From positions 1 through 43,844 of the forward strand of contig PDHQ01000284.1 of NCBI GenBank assembly GCA_003339415.1: a DNA stretch of 43,844 nucleotides. The letters are read 5' to 3'. Below, in pieces: positions 25,167 through 37,400 of this stretch. The position numbers and the translations under genes are program-made. Below the pieces are notes generated by a model that searched no databases, was not told the origin of the DNA, and saw nothing but the letters and a program-made list of their open reading frames with translations. This DNA comes from Ophiocordyceps camponoti-saundersi (nom. inval.). Taxonomy: Eukaryota; Ascomycota; Sordariomycetes; Hypocreales; Ophiocordycipitaceae. How positions within the stretch are numbered: the first letter of the stretch is position 1; each line of letters opens with the position of its first letter.

Positions 25167-25566
25167 GCTGTCGTTGGAAGCTTCTCAGGAAGGGCAGGCG
25201 TCATGCGATGAGATCAGAAGGCTGAGCATGAGAGAACGTATGTATCTATGTATGTATGTATCCGTACTGGGACAGACTACAGTCAAAACCATTGATAAGA
25301 GATGCTCTTAACCGTGCAGCGATAAGAGACTAGGTACCTACATACATAGGACGAGTGCCGCAAAGCAGCAAAATAGTCGTGCTCAATTTCACCAAAAAAG
25401 ATAATAATCTGTCTAGAAAAGGGGAATGGGAGCGTGCTAGTTTACGCCCGCGGCTGTACTAATTTTTTCTTCCGTGGCAGGGCGTCATACATGTCCACTA
25501 GGTAAATATATATATAATAGCTAAGGAGGCCGCTATTAAAAGAACTAGTGCACCTTCTGTTATGAG
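25167..25566. promoter_or_regulatory. EXO70 promoter and leader
   Basis: This is RIP-free DNA upstream of the EXO70 start on the minus strand. It contains a GTAT/ATGT microsatellite (25,237-25,260) and CTAGGTACCTACATACATAG (25,329-25,348), the sort of short tandem common in filamentous fungal promoters. It ends at the target duplication of the LINE, so the native promoter is confined to about 400 bases. No TATA box or known factor site is certain. Confidence 0.5.
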
Positions 25567-25580
25567 GCACTCACCCCTTA
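25567..25580. repeat. 14-bp target-site duplication of the LINE, left copy
   Basis: GCACTCACCCCTTA occurs here and again, without change, at 39,340-39,353. A LINE fills the space between them, and this length is normal for LINE target duplications. Confidence 0.7.
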
Positions 25581-25978
25581 CACTTCCCTCCTGCATAATT
25601 ATAGTTTTTGCCCCGCTATTAGTGCTTAGCGGAGACTACCACTAAAACTCTACTAACACTAGAACTTAGCCTCTAGCCTTACTCTTACCGATAACTATAA
25701 TACTCTTATAAGCTTAAATCGTAACCCGTATAACTATTATAATATCGCTTATAATATTAGACGCTATAGCTTATAATATTAAGGTAATTCTAGTTACCTT
25801 ATATAAAATAAAGGTAATAAAGAGGACCTTTTAGAAGAAAGGTAATTAAAGCTTTAGGAAAATTTTATATAATAATAATCTTATTATTTTTATTTATATT
25901 ACTAGCCTTACGCTAACTTTTATAAAGCTTTATTAAAAATACGCTATTAAGGAGAATATTATAAAAGCTATTATTATT

Positions 25979-26278
25979 TATTAAGGGACTAGTTAAAGGG
26001 ATACTTATTTGCTAGGCTATATATAATAATAATCACGTATAGAGAGCTTCTAAGGAAGCCGCACTCTAGCGTGCTAAATAGCTATATATACCGCTCTTTC
26101 CTTTAGAGCTTATTTACTTTTCTATTTAACTATCTTTCCTATTCTATTTTATTTAATCCTTTCGCTATAAGCTTCTAAGCTAGATAGCGGTAGCCTTATC
26201 GTTTAATTATAAGGCTAATTTATAAGTTTAATATTTAAGTTTATAACTTAAATATAATATAAGGGCTAAACCTTAATA
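25979..26278 (-). repeat. 3' LTR of the gypsy element
   Basis: The 300-bp repeat is nearly identical to 33,276-33,575 apart from transitions. It is the downstream LTR, because the polypurine tract adjoins it and pol runs on the minus strand. Confidence 0.9.
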
Positions 26279-26434
26279 TAAGGTCCCTTCCCTTTTTTAT
26301 AAGTATAGGATCTATTATATAATATATAGTAAGGTTAGGTAAAAAATTTTCCGCTAGCTTACCTTACTTTTTTATAGCTTTTATAGCGCTTACTTATTAA
26401 ACTTTTTATTTTTTCTTTTCTTCCTTTTATAGCC

Positions 26435-26435
<1 letters not shown>

Positions 26436-26481
<46 letters not shown>

Positions 26482-26503
26482 ATTATTATTATTATTATTA
26501 TTA
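26436..26503. repeat. (TTA)n microsatellite inside the gypsy element
   Basis: TTA units fill this stretch with one break at 26,480. A related AAT/AAAT-rich run lies at 26,658-26,740. Both sit in the unexplained 3' part of the element. Confidence 0.9.
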
Positions 26504-28299
26504 GTAAAAAAATCCGCTACTTATTTTATAAATTTAATTATATTAATATTTTTCTTACTAATAGGGATATCTTAGCTTAGCGAGTATAATAGCTATTTTT
26601 AAAATATCGCCGCTACCGCTAGCGCCGCTACTAACTCTACTATTATTACTATCGCTAATAAAAATAATAAAAATAATAAAGGCGATAATAATAATAATAA
26701 TAAAAATAGTAATAAAAATAAAAATAATATAAATATTAAAAGCGATAATAGGGGCCTTAGTTTAAAGGCGGATTTCTTAGCTTTTAATATTTAGTTCGAG
26801 GGCTATTATAGCTATTAGCTAGCTTTAAGGGATTATTATTAATCTAAGCCTTTTTCTCCTTTTTTTTCTTTTTTTACTTCTCCTCTTTTATCTTTTTAAG
26901 TAAGCTTTTTCCTTAATCTTACTAATAGCTTACTATATAAAACTTATTAAACTTATATTTTAAATTATAAAAAAATACGCTATTAACGTTATTAGGTATT
27001 TTTTAAGTTATTATATAGAGAAGCTTTTAGCTTTAAGCCTTTTATTAGCTTTCCCTATCTCCTTCTCTTATTATAGTAAGTTTTTATCTAGCTTAACTAG
27101 CGGTTTTTTTTTTTTTATTAATATTATATTTTCCGTAGCTTATCTCGCGGAAGAAGATATCCCGGGCTAAGACTCCCGTCCCTACCGCTATAGCCGTCGC
27201 CGCCCCCGCTCCCGCTTCCTCTCCTTCTCCTCCTCCCGCCCCCGTTACTAGCCCTATTAATAATAAAGATAATAACGAAAGCGAGGATAAGGAAAATAAT
27301 AATAATAATAAAAGGGCTTTTTAAGAATATTTATATCTTCGCTATATTAAGTAAAAATATAAATATTATAATTAAGCTATAATACTAAAATATATAAGGA
27401 AATAAAAACTTTATATATTTTATATAAAATATATATTTTTATATTAAACTTATATATTAGCCCCTTAGCTTTTAGTTTTAGCTTATATAATATAATATAT
27501 TATTATTAATATTAAATATTTATTAATAGTAATAAAAGCTAATAAAGCGCTTTAGGCGGCGATTATAATAGCTTAGGCCTTAATAATATTAGCTAAGCTT
27601 AAGCTTATATATAATAATACTCCTTTTATTATATAATTTATATTCTTAATCTTATTATATAAAATATAGAAAGCTAATTTATTTTATTTAAGAAGTATAT
27701 TTACGCTATTTTTAATATTACCCCTTCTTATAAGCTTTCGGGCTTTAAAAGGTTAGCTAATATTTTAATATTAGAAGAAAAGGTTACTATTTTAAAGCGT
27801 AATATCGCTATTACCGCTACCGCTATACTTATCGCTATTACCGCTAATTTAATAACCTTAATACTATTATGCCGCCGCCGTTATTTAGCTAAGGAGTTAT
27901 TATTTACGAAGAAGTAATATTATTAAGTATTATAAGGGGGGGGTTTTCCGCGCCTAAGAGTGCGCTTTTTAATATAAATTCTTTACTAGCTATTTTATTA
28001 TATATTTCCTAATAACTTACCTATTATTATATATAGCTAGTTTATATAAAGCCTTAAAGTAATTAAGAGTAATAGTATTTTTAAATTTTATTAAAAGTTC
28101 TTATATTAGATTTTAATAACTTTTTTATTTAATAAAAACCTCTTATCTTTTACCTCTACTTACCTTCTTCTATTTAGCTAAAGCTATCTTTTTAATATCT
28201 TATTTTTCCTCTCTATTAATTAATATTATAAATAGCTATAAATTAGTAACTTTTTACTTAAGTAAGGGGTCTAAGGCCGCCCTTTTTAGTAAATCTATA

Positions 28300-31200
28300 T
28301 TAAAGCGATTATAAGCTTTTATTAGTAATCTTATAAATTTAATAAGGGAAAAGTTAATAACTTACGCTATTATAAACTTAGCGTTCTTCTAATTAAGCTT
28401 TTTTTTTAATTATACGCTAGGGAAATTACGTAAATTAAGCTAAACTTTATCGCTAACCTTAAAACGTTTAGCCGCTTATTAATTCTTATTAGCTTAAAAC
28501 TCTTAAGTTTATAAAAATAAGGTATTAGCAGCTTAATAAAAGTTTATTACTTATTATAATTATCTTATAAAATCCTTAGCCTAGCTTTTAAGATTCCTTA
28601 TTAATATTTATAAAATATCTAAGTTTAATAATATTATCGTAAGAGCTTAAAACTTATAAATTATAAAAAATAGCGTTATTCCTATAGCTAAGTAAATTTT
28701 ACTATTTAGTATAAGCTAAGCTATAAGAAGCTATTTATCTTAGTTATCTTAATTATAAAAGATTACTACTTAAAGGTAAGCTTATATATTTTAATTAACT
28801 CTCTTATATCCCCTATTAGTTTACGGATAATAAGCTATACTAAGTATTTAGTTAATTTTATAAAGTTAGTAGAGATAACTTTAAAACTTACTTATTTAAT
28901 TTATTCCTCTATTACTTATAATAATACTTAGCTATTAGTAAAATCGTATAAAATATTAGAGAAACCGCTTTATATAAAGTAAAGCGTTTATTAAAAGTAT
29001 TAGCTTAAGTAAAATCTCCTTACTTAGTTAGTTTTTAATTACCTATAAGTGCTTATTTCTATATTTTATAAGCGGGAAATCCGTTATAAAGTTTATTTAT
29101 ATATATTAATAAAACTAATCTAGAGTAAGTAATAATTTAAAAAAAGTAGCTTAGTATTATTTTTAAGCCTTAGTCTTACTATAGGTATTATAATTCTTAA
29201 AAAATTAATAAATATATTATTATTAAAATAGCTAGAAGAAGTTATAAGTTACTAAGGCTATTATACCTTCCCTTTTAAAGTAACTAACTAAGGCTAAATT
29301 ATAAATTATCTAAATAAGATAATTTCGTAATATATTAAGCGGGGAGGCTAATACCTTCTTAGAGTTTTTTATTATAATAACTAAGGCTTCTAGGACTTAA
29401 AGCCTATTATAGAAATATAGTCTTCTTTTAGCGTTAATATAATAATCCGTAATTTAAACCTTAAGTTATAGCTTTAGAGATAGTAAGCGGTTTCCCCTTA
29501 TTATAGCTTAATATATTTCCTAGAAAACTAAGTCTTATAATACTATCCTATTCTAAAGTTTTAAAGCTTATTATTAGAGAAAACTTAAGTTTCTAGTAGA
29601 ATATTATTTCGTAAATCTATAGCGTTTTCCGTAGCTATATTTACGTCTTATTATCTATCTTCGCCTTTCTCCTCCTCTAGGATATTAGTAAGGTCCTTAG
29701 AAATATCGATTATTATCGCCTATAAGTAAAATTATAAAGCTTTTTCGGGAATTATTTATATAAAGTAAACATTTTCCTCTTTTATAGTTAAGGGTTTATC
29801 TTAATCCTTATAAGAAAAGGTATTTAGAACCGCGGCTTATTTACTAAGTTAATAATAAATTTTAAAATTAAATTATAATAAATACTTAGCCTAATAAGCT
29901 TATTATTTTAAAAGGTGCTAGTAAGTTATAAAATACTTTAAGTTTTTATAATTAGTAATAATATTAAAGCTATTATAATTACGTAATTTAGTATATTATT
30001 ATTCTAAATATCTAATAATCGCTAATATTTTTTTATTATATATAAAATAGTTATATTCGGCCGCGTTTATTTTTACGGAAAAGAACGCTATTAGTTATTT
30101 CTATCTATCTTATTCTTAGTAAAGATAACCTCCTATAGCGTAGGCGCTAGTATCCGCTTTTAAAAACGTAAGGTTCTTAAAATTCTATTTTATTAGTAAA
30201 GGGGCCTTTATAAATAGATTCTTAACTTCCTAGAAAGCTTAGTCCTAATCTAGGCCCTAAATAAATTTAACCTTTTTTTATTAGGTTTATTAATAGTTTT
30301 ACTACCTTAGTAAAATTTATAATAAAGAGTTAATAAAAGTTAGAAAAAATTAAAATAATTATTAACTAAGCTATACTAACTTCCCTTAAGTTAAAGCTTA
30401 ACTTTTACTAGTATTATAAACCTTAAGTATTTTACCTTCTTAATTATAAATTTATACTTATCTAAGTTTAGATAAAGCTTATATTCTTAAAGTTTACGGA
30501 GAACTAAGTATACCTTATAGAAATAGTCCTTTTTAGTATTATTAAAGTAAATAATAATATTATCTATATAAGCCGAATAGAACTTATTAAGATATAGCTA
30601 AAAAATACTATTAATATATTTTTAGAAAATAGTAAGGGCTTTTATAAGTCTAAATAAGGTAACTATTTATTTAAAAAAGCTACATTAAGTCCTAAACGCT
30701 ATCTTCTATTCCTCTCTTTTAGTAATCTATATTTTATAAAAAGCTTATATAATATTTAGCTTTATAAGCTATTAAGACTTAGCTAATAACCAAAAAGTAT
30801 TACTAAGTAAAAGGAGTAGATATCTATTTAGGATTATAATCGTATTTAGTACGCGGAAATCTGTATAAAACTATAATCCTCCCCTAAGTTTCCTTACGAA
30901 AAGGATTAAGGCACCTACGAGCAAGCTACTAAGTTAGATAAAGCCTTTCTAAAAGAGGTTTCGTAATATTTTCTTAAGGATAAGTAATTCCTCCCTTAAT
31001 ATATTATAAAAAGGGCCGAATAGGATTTAAAGTTTTTTATTATCTATTTCTTGCTTAAGCGGTATACGGTAATCTATACCTTTTTTATATAAGTTTAACT
31101 TATTCGCCTTTTACTTATAGAAAAAAGGAAATATATTATAAAATTTTATTAAGATATATTTTTATAATTAGTTATCTATTAAGGGAATCTTATCTTATAA

Positions 31201-32900
31201 CCCCTTTTCTATATTTTTAACTTTTATAGCTTAGATCTCTAAGTACTTTATAGGATCTTTTTTCTATTAATATAATTCCTTCTATCTTCTTTTTATTTCT
31301 CTAATAAAAGTTAAGCTATAAAGGTATATAATATTTAAGATCTCTTTTATTAGTTAAAAGCGAGTATTAGTAACCTATACTTATTATTACGAATCTCTAT
31401 ATTATACTTATTTTTTATAAGGGACTAAGTAGGATTTTATATATTATAGCTAAGGCTTATTAAGGATAATTAGGAAATTAAGATTTAATATTATATATAT
31501 TATAATTAATTAACTAAAGCTATTTATCTTAAGTAAGAGCTAGGCGATATTTAATATTTTTAATTTACTTATTATTACCCCTTTTACTTATTAAGCTAGG
31601 ATTCTTTCCGTTAATATTCGTAAATCTTATATTAGCTATAAGTATATTACGGAATAGCTCTTATAGCTTTTATTAACTAATATATTTACTAGTTTTAAGT
31701 TATTTAAAATAACGGGGATTTTAGTAAATAAAGCTTATAGTTTAAAATAGAGGATATTTTTCTTTTCCTTTATTTATATTACCTTATCCTCCGGAACGTT
31801 ACGATATTCTAAAGCTATTTTTTTCCTTAGTTATCGTTAAAGTTATATTCCTTAACTTAAGGTAAGATTTCTATATAGTTAATATAAGTTTCTCTTAAAG
31901 CTTTTTATTATAGCTTTTATAAGGGTTAGAAATTATAGTTATATATAAGGTATATATTTATTCTATACCTAATATAAAAATTTAATATTTTATATTATTT
32001 TAGTACTAATCTTTCTACTTACTTAGCTTAAGGGGTATTTCGTAATATTTAAGTAGGAGTTTTACTATAGCTACTATCTTTCCCTTTTAGCTTCTTTTTC
32101 TTCTTATCTCTTATTATATTTATTAAGATATCTCTATCTATATCTTTTCCTATACTTAGGTCCGCGGGAATACCTTTAGCGCCTCTTATATATTTATTTA
32201 AGTTAGGTTAATATTTTTTAGCTACCTTAAGGAAGCGTAAAGTTTATTTAAAAAATTAAGTAAAACCTTATAAGCGGTTAATAAATAAGGAGTATTTATA
32301 AGGTATATCGATAGTAACTAGAAAGTTTTAAAATATCGGGGAAAGGGCCTTATATAGCTAAGTTAGTTTTATAAAGTTATCCTATTTTATAGATTTAGTA
32401 GTAGTTACTAGGACCTCCTTAAATTTAGGAATAAAGTTATTAAATATCTACTTATTATAATAAACTAAAGTTTAGAGCTTATCTTAAGCTTTTTTTCGTT
32501 CCTAAATATTACTAAAAGTTTAATAAAGGTAGTTAAAAAAGTCTTTTAAGCGCCTCTTTTTATTAAGGCTACCGGACTACTAGAAAGCTAATATTTTCTA
32601 TATTTTATCTTTAGGAAAATAATTTAGAATTTATATTTAGATATAATCTATATTTCTAACTTTACCTTAAAGCTTATTAATATTATATTAGTAAATTAGT
32701 TAACTTATAAAAAAGTAAAAAGAATCTAATAACTTATTTTACTTAAACTAAGGTTTTTTTTACTTTATAAGGGCTATATTAATCTAAGCTTAGTTAATTA
32801 TAGCTTTAGCGAAGGTTAGTTTAATAAGGTTTATTTATAATATTTCCTTAAAAGCGTTTATATACGTAGCTACGAGTTACTATATATATTCCGCTTCCTT
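28300..32900 (-). pseudogene. Relic of gypsy gag-pol (reverse transcriptase and integrase region)
   Basis: The YVDD box lies at 30,559-30,570 and the integrase GPY/F-like module at about 28,437-28,457, both on the minus strand. Between and around them the minus strand reads as polyprotein once RIP-type stops are ignored. It has no ATG and many stops. Limits are approximate, because neither end can be set without alignment. Confidence 0.7.
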
Positions 32901-33275
32901 TATTATAAGGAAAAATATAGCTTATTATTAGATAGTAAACTACGCCTTTTATAATATAGCCTTTTACTCCGCTTCCTTATTTACGAGAAAGGCGTTAGCT
33001 TATTCTTTAAAGTACTATTTTATATATTTTAATATCTACTAATAATATTCCTCCCTATTTTTTATTATATATTATATTACTTATATTTATTATTCTAACT
33101 ACTAAACTTATAAGCCTCGCTACGAAGGTTATTAGTGCCTATTAAGGCTAGCTTAGGATTATTAAAGCTTTTCTATTTAGTCTTATAAGTTAGCTATTCC
33201 GATCTAATCTAATTTAATTAATCTATTAACGTTAAAAATAAGGGTAGAAATTTATAAGAAAAAGATACGTAATTT

Positions 33276-33575
33276 TATTAAGGGATTAGTTAAAAGGATA
33301 CTTATTTATTAGGCTATATATAATAATAATTACGTATAGAGAGCTTCTAAGGAAGCCGTACTTTAGCGTGCTAAATAGCTATATATACCGCTTTTTCCTT
33401 TAAAGCCTATTTGCCTTCCTATTTAACTATCCTTCCCGTTCCGTTCTATTTAATCTTTCCGCTATAGGCCTCTAGGCCGGATAGCGGCAGCCTTATCGTT
33501 TAATTATAAGGCTAATCTATAAGTTTAACGTTTAGGTTTATAACCTAAATATAATATAAGGGCTAGACCTTAACA
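33276..33575 (-). repeat. 5' LTR of the gypsy element
   Basis: This 300-bp LTR is less mutated than its partner: it keeps the CA end (TAACA at 33,571-33,575) and GCCTCTAGGCCGGATAGCGG near 33,470, where the other copy has AT-richer versions. Confidence 0.9.
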
Positions 33576-35299
33576 TTATTACCCTTAATAACGCCTTCTC
33601 CTTATTTTTTAAAAGATATATTAAAGCTTACGCTAGCTTCCTTATTAACGCTATTAAAAGTATACTCTAATAAGCTATAAGCTTTAATATACTATATATT
33701 ATATATAATTATAATATTAATTAATAATTTAAAATTTTTACTTATAAGCAAGATAATATTACTAATACTCTCCTAACTTAAGCTAATATTATATTTAGCT
33801 TACTAGCTTTACCCTTATAGCTTTAAAAGAAAGCTAAAATAAATAAAGTTACGGCTTCTACTATTACCGCCGCGATAAAGGTAAAGATATAATAGGTAAA
33901 GCTAGACCTTAAAGTCTTCCTTTATTTTAACTTTTTTACTATATAACGCTAGACCTCCCCTTTTACTATTTAAAAAGCTATAGCGGATATTATTAGCTAA
34001 CTAATCTTAAACTTCCTTTCTATAAGCGCTATTAAGATAAGGTTCTTAGTTATTATTACTAACCTTAATACTTAGAAGCTTACTATTATAAATATAGCGA
34101 AGATTTATACCGCTATTAGCTATAATAAAGTAAACGCTTTAAAGAAATAAGCTATTTATACTATTTTTAATATCTTAATAAACCTTTATAGCTTTATAAA
34201 TAAAACTCTTATCTTAATAGCTAAGCTTATTAATAATAAGGCTAAGGTATAAATAAAAGTTAAGTTTATAAGCTATTACTTTTTAAATAATTAGGACCTT
34301 TAAGATAAGCTATTTATAGCTATTTAAATTATCTCCTTTCTTATTAAAGTTAAGCTTTTCTAACTTTTTAATATAAGCGGCCTAGCTTATAAAATTAATA
34401 AAACCTCCCCGCTTACTTAGTATACTAAGTATTTTAACTAATATAAAGCTAAACTTTATATCTAATTAGCTTATTATAAAACTTATAAAAAGAAAGAATA
34501 TAGTAAATATAATAAGCTTATATAATATACTAATTACTTTAGGGCTTATATCTCTATATATAATAAATACTTAGTAAAATTTATTCGAAAAAATAAGGTC
34601 TTTAGCCGCCTTACTTAAGTATAGCGGAAGTAAATTTATAAGATAAGCCTCGCCGCGTTTTTTACCTTTTATAGCTTAATAATAAACTTATTAAATAATA
34701 ATACGCCTTTTAGCTAATAAACTTAATAATAAGCCTAATAAGCTTATAACCCCGCCTTATTATTTATAAAGATATATATTAATATTATGAAGATTATTAT
34801 AAATAAAAAGGTCTTTAAACTTAATTATAATAAACTTACTTTTAGCTTAAGCTTTAAGGATAACTCGGCTAGCTTAATAAGCTCCCCCTCCCCCGCCTAA
34901 CTTAAGGCTATTAGAAAATTTCCTAAAATTCTTATATTATTACTTTTAATACCTAGCTTTGCTAGTATTAGCTTAAACGCTAACTTAATAGAAATTAAAA
35001 TAGCTAATAAAGCTATTAAAGATAAAGACGCTGCTATAATAACCCCTTTACTTAAGAGTAAAAAAAACTATATTACTTACTATATTACTTATTTTTAATA
35101 ATTTAAGTATATTATTAATAAATAAGTAATAAAGATTACTTAAAAGTATTTTAAGCTAATATAGCTAAAGATAGTATTATATATAATATTACTTTATAAT
35201 TTACTTTTACTAATATTATAAATATAGTTCTCTTATAAGAGCTTTTTTATAATAATAACTTATCCCCTTAATATTAAACTAAGTCTTATATTAAATTTA

Positions 35300-37400
35300 A
35301 TTATTTTACCTTTATAGCGTTATAAACTAATAAGGCTAAGAAGCCCCGAGTTTTAATATATATTTGCTAAGGAAAGGGATATTAAGCTTACTTATAGCTT
35401 AAATTTACTACCCGTTAGAGCAGCTATAAAAACTTAATCTAAGTTAGAATTAATAAGATAACTTTTCTTAACGCTTATATTTAACTATATATCTATTAAC
35501 TATAAACCTTATAGATCTTTCTTAACTAATAGCTATATAAGTATATTATAATTACTAGGGACTTTAACTTTAAGTATTATATATAGTAACTATACCTTCC
35601 TTAGGGAGAATAAAATACTAGCGCTATAGCCTTAGCTAATTACGCTTATTAATATAAGCTTGCTATTTTAAATAAACTAAGCTAGCTAACTTATAATTAT
35701 AGAAACGTTCTAAACCTTATCTTTATAAATATTCCCCTTATTTTTAATATAGTTACTTATTACTTTTATATAAGCTTTAATTTAAGACTATTATTATTAT
35801 ATTAAAAGGCCTTCCTTTTAGTAACCCCCCGCCCTTATAATATATCTTTTAGGACTTACTTAAGGATATTACTAACTTCGCCTTATAAGTAAAAGTAAGT
35901 ATACTTACCCTCCCTTTTATTATAGCTATAATAAGTAACTTAGATAAACTAAGAAAAGCCCTTATCTTACTTTTTAAGTAAGTAATAAAGTTTACTTATA
36001 AGCTAGCTAAGCTAAAATCTAAGCGTATTATATAGTAAATACTTAAGTATACTAAGAAGGCGATAGCTATATAATAAGCCTGCTATTAAGGCCCTTAAAT
36101 TACCCGCGTTTTTAAAGCCTAGAAAACTTTAAAAAAGAAAGTCTACTAAGCTAAGAGGAAATATTATAAAGATATTATCGCTAAGGCCTTATTAGATAAA
36201 GATATCTACTAAGTATTTAGCTAATATAAGAGGCGCTTATAGTTCGCCCCGCCCCCTTTATAAGTTAATAATATACTTATTATCGAACTTACCGAGAAAG
36301 CTATAACTTTTTAAAAGTATTTTCTTAAGAGGTTTTCTTAAGATAATAACTATTATTAAGTTAATAATATTTACCTTATTCGCCTAATTTTTTAAAATAA
36401 TAACTTTATATAAGTAGAGATTATAAAAGCGGTTTATAACTTAGGTAATATAACTTTAAGTATAGATAATATTACTATTAAGATATTAAAAGCCGCCTAA
36501 ACTTATATTATAATATCTATTATAGCGCTATATTAAAGCTACTTAACTTTAAGTTACTACCCCTTACTTTTTAAAAAAATATAAGTTACCCTTTTTCTTA
36601 AGCTTAAGCAGGATATTAGTATAATTAAAAGCTAGCGCCTTATTATATTTCTCTCTTACTTAGGTAAAAGGCTTAAATAACTTCTTACTCGCTATATCGC
36701 TTAGAAATATATTTAATATAGCGTAATCTCCCTATAATATATAAGCGCTTTATTTATAAAGTTATTAACTAATATTATTAGCTACTTTATTTATAATATT
36801 AAAAACGCTCTTAATTAAGGTAAAATAGCTACCTTTATTATTACTAATATATAAGGGGCTTTTAATATAGTCCCCCGCGTCCGCCTCCTCTTATAAATAT
36901 ACTTATAAGGCTAGCTTAATAACTTACTCTATTAGGTAAACTCTTTTATAATAAGGAGACTTACTAATATACGCTTAAATAAGATAGTTACTTTAATAAA
37001 CTTGCTTTTTTATAGCTTATTATAAGGCTCCCTTATTTCCCCTATACTATATATATTTTATACCGCCTTAATTTACTAATTAAATAAGCTAAATAGCTAT
37101 TTTATATACGCGGATAATTATAATATACTTATAGTTAGTAAGAACTTAAGAAAAACTAGCTACGAGGCCTAGCGCTTACTAAATATTATTATTTACTAAA
37201 AATAGTATAATAGTATTAACTTTAACTTAGCTAAGATAAAGGTTATATATTTTACTAAGCGGTAATAACTAATATTACCTAGCCTTTATTATAGCGGGCG
37301 CTAAATTACTTTACTAGAAGCTATATAATAGCTAAGCTTTTAGCTTAATAAACGCCTTAACTAGAAGCACTATATTTAGGAGAAAGCTGCTAAAGCTAGG
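35300..37400 (+). pseudogene. Relic of LINE ORF2 (endonuclease and reverse transcriptase)
   Basis: Endonuclease motif GDFN lies at 35,557-35,568. A later stretch near 35,700-35,790 reads like NVLNLIF followed by a V-T-H-H/S-D region typical of this endonuclease. The YADD box is at 37,107-37,118. ORF2 probably continues to about 39,100, where an RNase H domain would be expected, but I could not identify it. All frames are broken by TAA/TAG codons explainable as RIP products. Confidence 0.72.

Larger units (their letters stand above)
25979..33575 (-). mobile_element. Ty3/gypsy LTR retrotransposon, RIP-inactivated
   Basis: Two 300-bp direct repeats (25,979-26,278 and 33,276-33,575) bound a 7,597-bp element. 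The ends are TATTAAGG and CCTTAACA, i.e. the inverted pair TGTTAAGG..CCTTAACA with one RIP change. A perfect TTATT target duplication flanks it (25,974-25,978 and 33,576-33,580). Orientation is minus: the reverse transcriptase YVDD box reads TATATAGATAAT at 30,570-30,559, exactly TATGTAGATGAT with two TG-to-TA changes, followed by codons for ...LRKL.EYKLYLNLDKYKF. The integrase C-terminal module VGDKVWL reads GTTAGCGATAAAGTTTAGCTT at 28,457-28,437. A polypurine tract AAAAAAGGGAAGGGA (minus strand) abuts the LTR at 26,279-26,300. The order RT then integrase fits Ty3/gypsy and not Copia. Gag would lie near 32-33.2 kb. About 2 kb between integrase and the LTR is unexplained. Confidence 0.9.
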
